Assembly: GCA_025201705.1 (NCBI GenBank)
Contig: MU617096.1
Location: 1 to 23,751, forward strand
From: Dissophora ornata
Lineage: Eukaryota > Mortierellomycota > Mortierellomycetes > Mortierellales > Mortierellaceae
Direction of reading: 5' to 3'
Length of the DNA: 23,751 bases
A model generated the notes under the pieces. It worked only from the letters and a program-made list of their open reading frames with translations, searched no databases and had not been told where the DNA came from. Position numbers and translations under genes: made by a program. This document shows, piece after piece, positions 20,755 to 23,751 of the stretch. Each line of letters begins with the position of its first letter. Position 1 is the first letter of the stretch.

Positions 20755-20926
20755 TGTGCAGGCTGAATCTTGTGTGATGGACAATGGCACGACAAGGACT
20801 AGGAGCCTGCAGCCGCGGCTAGAGGACAATGGGCGCGATAATTACGTCACCGAAGAGACTCATCATCGTATCCACTGCCCCCCTACCAGCACTAATGTGT
20901 ATTTACGGATACACTCAAACTCTACA
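20755..20926 (-). other. Fanzor 3' flank / TMEM18 upstream; candidate guide-RNA region
   Basis: 172 nt. The first bases after the Fanzor stop contain a perfect inverted repeat GTGTAT-6 nt-ATACAC (20897-20914). A 10-bp palindrome AGCCGCGGCT lies at 20811-20820, and GGACAATGG occurs twice (from 20780 and from 20824). No AATAAA is present for Fanzor. In Fanzor and TnpB loci the guide RNA is usually read from the 3' end of the gene and its flank; that this applies here is inference. Confidence 0.35.
20897..20914 (-). repeat. Perfect 6-bp stem-loop just after the Fanzor stop
   Basis: GTGTAT and ATACAC are perfect inverse complements around a 6-nt loop, starting 12 nt after the stop codon on the sense strand. 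It could be a guide-RNA hairpin, an mRNA 3'-end structure, or chance. Confidence 0.6.
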
Positions 20927-23751
20927 CTAATATCTTGCTGACTTCGAGGGGGCTTGCTTCAGACTTGGAGCAGTTGACGATCGTTTCCGCTGACCTTTGG
21001 ACCGAAGGGCAACCTTGGTGGGACCACTAGCAGCAGCGGTGTTGGTTGCGGTGGAGCCAGTGGTGGAGGGGGTTCCGAGTCCGCTGCTTGCTTCCTTCCA
21101 GGGCATACTTCCATCTGGGGCAATTGGGTGGAGATAGTCGGGGCGCTGCAAGTCGAGGACATAGCCCTGTACAATGTTCGCCATGTTCTCAGCTGCCATG
21201 ACGTCCCTGTGGTGGAAAACTTGGCATTGGGAACAGTAGAAGCGTCTCATGTCGACCTGGCCCACGAACTGTCCGCATCCAGGGCACTTTTTGCTAGTAT
21301 AATATTCATTTAGGCCAACAACAAGATATCCAAGTGAGCGAGCCTGAAATGAAGTATGAAGGAATTTTGTTAGTTACTTGCTTATGCACGGCGTCTTTTC
21401 ATTGACAATAAATAGACACAAGACAATGCTTACCAAGGGTACAAAGTAGGAGAGGAAAGTAGAGTGAAGCGACGTCAATCCACTCTTGGTCCCGAATTTC
21501 CCTAATCCTACCCCAATGATGACGGGTTTGGACGGATCGCTGAGTATCCCAAGTCCTCCTCCCACAATTCCAAGCAAACGATGGGCGATAAGCTGGAATT
21601 CCCCATGGCGCGCTCGCTGCATGTCCCAATGATTCCGTTTGTACTTGCCATCAGGACCATTGTAGAATGCCTTCAACCTCTCCTCCACCTGCTCTACCTC
21701 CTTGATATAGTCGATAGTACTCGCCGAAGGACCTCGCAGAGGGGGCAGGTGCGTCTCAATGTCTGTGATCGATCTGTCCTCACCGACCGGTATGTTATCC
21801 TTCTCGCTCTTCGTCCATCTCCGAAATTTGAGAGTGGGTTGATAGACGGCCTTGGCTTTGACAGCAAGATTGAAAAATACCGGTCTTGGTGACAGGGCTG
21901 GGTTGGCTGTGGAGGGCTGAGATGAGATGGATGGCGTTGAGACATTCTTTGCAGATCGAGGACCCGAGTCGTTAGAAGAGGAGCCGCCGGAGGTATCCAG
22001 AGGTGTCAACAAGGATGCCATAGTCGACGCTGAGGAGACTGATGATGTTGACACAGACGCAGGGTCCAGAGGTCTTGTGGCGACAACGCCTTCCATGTCG
22101 CTGGAAGACAGATCCTTGGCAATCTCCTTGCCCTTCACCTTCTTCGCGATTTCCTCGGGGAGATGAGCGAATGCCCCAACAATGCAGGCCTGTCCAGCAT
22201 CCAAGGTTAAAGTTCTGATGTCCTTGACGTCGACTCCTGGCCACAATCGTTCAATGTCCTCCTTGCAGGTAAGCACGTTGCGAATCTCCTGCAAAAAAAA
22301 GTCTATCCCGCCCACAGTCGAGGTCAGCCTGGATGGCAATCGGTCTTCCCTCCAGCGACGGTACCGCACATCCTGCAACTCCCGAAGCTTGAACGACAGC
22401 AACTTCACTCGGAACCCGTCTGTGAGAATCGACCCTCTAAGGACATAGCCCTTCTCCTTGTACATATCCGGGTGGAACTCGCCCTCGTCATCATCCTTGA
22501 TATTCTTCTTGATCTTCTTCTCATCCTCCCGCAGGAACTGCTGCAAATGCGACCGAATATCATCCAGCGTCCACAATCTGACAGCTGCTCGATGTCCAGC
22601 CTTCTTCTTCTGTCTGCTGGTCAATCCCTCCGAGCCAACATCACAGATGAAATGCTTGATAATAAAGCCTGGCTCCTTGGATCCAATCCACCTGTTGAGT
22701 TCCTCAGTGTTGTAAATTACGGTACTGTCCTGGAGGGCCAACTCACAAAGTCTCTGCTTTAGCACCTCTCTCTTCCAAAAGAACGACCCCAACTCCCGTT
22801 CTGAAAACGATACAAACGGCTGCTGTGAGGCAGTGAGAGGTACTATTCGTCTGCTGTTGCTGGTGAGCTTGTTGAGGAACAAGAAGTTTTCGACGGCCGA
22901 GACCTGCTCCTGGATCCCGATATCAATACTGGCATCCAGTACGCCCTTCTTCTGCATGGTCAGGACCTATAAGGAAAATAATCAGTATTAGAGATGCTTC
23001 AACTAATGCAAAACGGCCATGACAATCATAAAGAGTACCTCGAGACACTATACCTTCTTGCGCAGTTCATGACTTCCGTTCCCGTAAAGCTTCTTCAGCT
23101 CCACAGCCAATTGACCCGCCACAGATCGAACGACGTACGTAGGAGTATAGGGCATCTTGACCTCGATCTCACCTCGCCTCCGACTGGGTTTGTAGAAATG
23201 GCCGGTGACAAGCCAGTCGATCAGATAGTTGACGACAATTCCAGGGCTAGTCTTCTCCCTCTTACCCTTGTCCTTGTCCCCGTCATCGTCCTTGTCCTTG
23301 GGCAAGAGATCTCTCGCTCCGAATCCTTTCAAATCCCTCTCTCGTGGATAGTTGCCAGAATAGAGGAAGGTGAGAAATGAGAGAAAAAATCCCTCCTGGT
23401 CATTCGCTTTCTCATCGAGGTCGGAGTTGTTCTCTCTCTTTTTGTCGGTGGCATCTTCATCGTCATCCTCGTCATCATCCTTGGGCTTGATCCGCTCGCA
23501 CAGGTGGTCGAAGATCTTGCGTTCAGTGTCCGAGACAGCATCTCTGCGCGCTTTTGTGCGCTTTTCTTCCGACACGGTCAGCTTTCCAGGCGGCAGCTTG
23601 ATCCTGAGGGCCTCCTCCGCGGAATCCATCCGAATGCGTAGTGTCTCCACGAAGATACCAATAAGACGCTGAGCCTCGCGTTTTTTGTCGGCCGCCAGAC
23701 GGGAACACTCCTGCAAACATTCCACCACTGAACACTGTAGATCGGACACGG
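20927..23751 (-). CDS. Fanzor, TnpB-like RNA-guided endonuclease (5' end outside window)
   Basis: Complement join: (beyond 23751)-23054, 22966-21434, 21343-20927; about 882 aa visible. Fanzors are eukaryotic relatives of TnpB/Cas12 that cut DNA with a RuvC site guided by their own RNA. Seen: RuvC-I TLDAGQACIVGAF with Asp at 22199-22201; the RuvC-II strand VIIGVGLGKFG (21491-21523); an LNEYYTSKKCPGCG block with Glu at 21305-21307; a zinc ribbon with Cys pairs at 21284-21286/21275-21277 and 21233-21235/21224-21226; and HHRDVMAAENM with the RuvC-III Asp at 21203-21205. The N-terminal part has an acidic stretch (DDDEDDDED) and helical sequence, and a Ser-rich insert (about 21900-22080) splits the RuvC domain. 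A basic tail (RSKGQRKRS) may be a nuclear signal. Introns of 87 and 90 nt (GTATAG, GTAAGC donors) keep frame and argue against bacterial contamination. All core residues are intact and no stop interrupts it, so it may be active. The true start is not visible. Confidence 0.87.

Noticed and set aside
20927..21343. Bacterial IS200/IS605 TnpB contamination
   Set aside because: The gene has two spliceosomal introns, a long Fanzor-type N-terminal part and fungal neighbours; no tnpA or bacterial promoter is nearby.

Overview
The window looks like nuclear DNA of an early-diverging filamentous fungus, most likely Mucoromycota/Mortierellomycota (e.g. Mortierellaceae). This is inferred from spliceosomal genes with many introns of about 90-130 nt (GTAAG/GTATR donors, YAG acceptors), conserved eukaryotic housekeeping genes, abundant homopolymers and microsatellites, long Ser/Pro/Gln-rich protein extensions, and a Fanzor gene. 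No tRNA, rRNA, CRISPR array or bacterial operon structure was found.

Layout. (1) 1-1047, +: 3' part of PEX16 (peroxisome membrane biogenesis), three exons visible, 5' end outside the window. (2) 1464-2883, -: ribosomal protein eS7 (RPS7), four exons with a 573-nt first intron holding a TCAGG cluster and a telomere-like box. (3) 2884-4700: no supportable gene. (4) about 4700-8794, +: a PWWP-domain, probably chromatin-associated, protein of 853 aa, with a likely 736-nt intron in its 5' leader. (5) 9392-10699, +: intronless phosphoserine aminotransferase (serine biosynthesis). (6) 10881-17422, -: a very large P4-type ATPase (phospholipid flippase) of about 1906 aa in five coding exons, convergent with the aminotransferase. 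(7) 17423-19684: gene-poor, with an (ACATAC)n microsatellite. (8) 19685-20754, -: TMEM18-like membrane protein, four exons. (9) 20927-23751 and beyond, -: a Fanzor, the eukaryotic TnpB-like RNA-guided endonuclease, three exons visible, N-terminus outside the window.

The housekeeping genes have unrelated jobs and show no pathway clustering. The notable element is the Fanzor gene. It keeps a RuvC-I Asp, a CPGC/CSQC zinc ribbon and a RuvC-III HRD motif. It lacks an acidic residue at the usual RuvC-II strand and instead carries a Glu just before the zinc ribbon, the rearranged active site reported for Fanzors. The 172 nt between its stop codon and the TMEM18 start codon hold a perfect 6-bp stem-loop and a 10-bp palindrome, and are the first place to look for its guide RNA.

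All exon joins were read by eye from splice motifs, frame and protein-family continuity; none is backed by transcript data.
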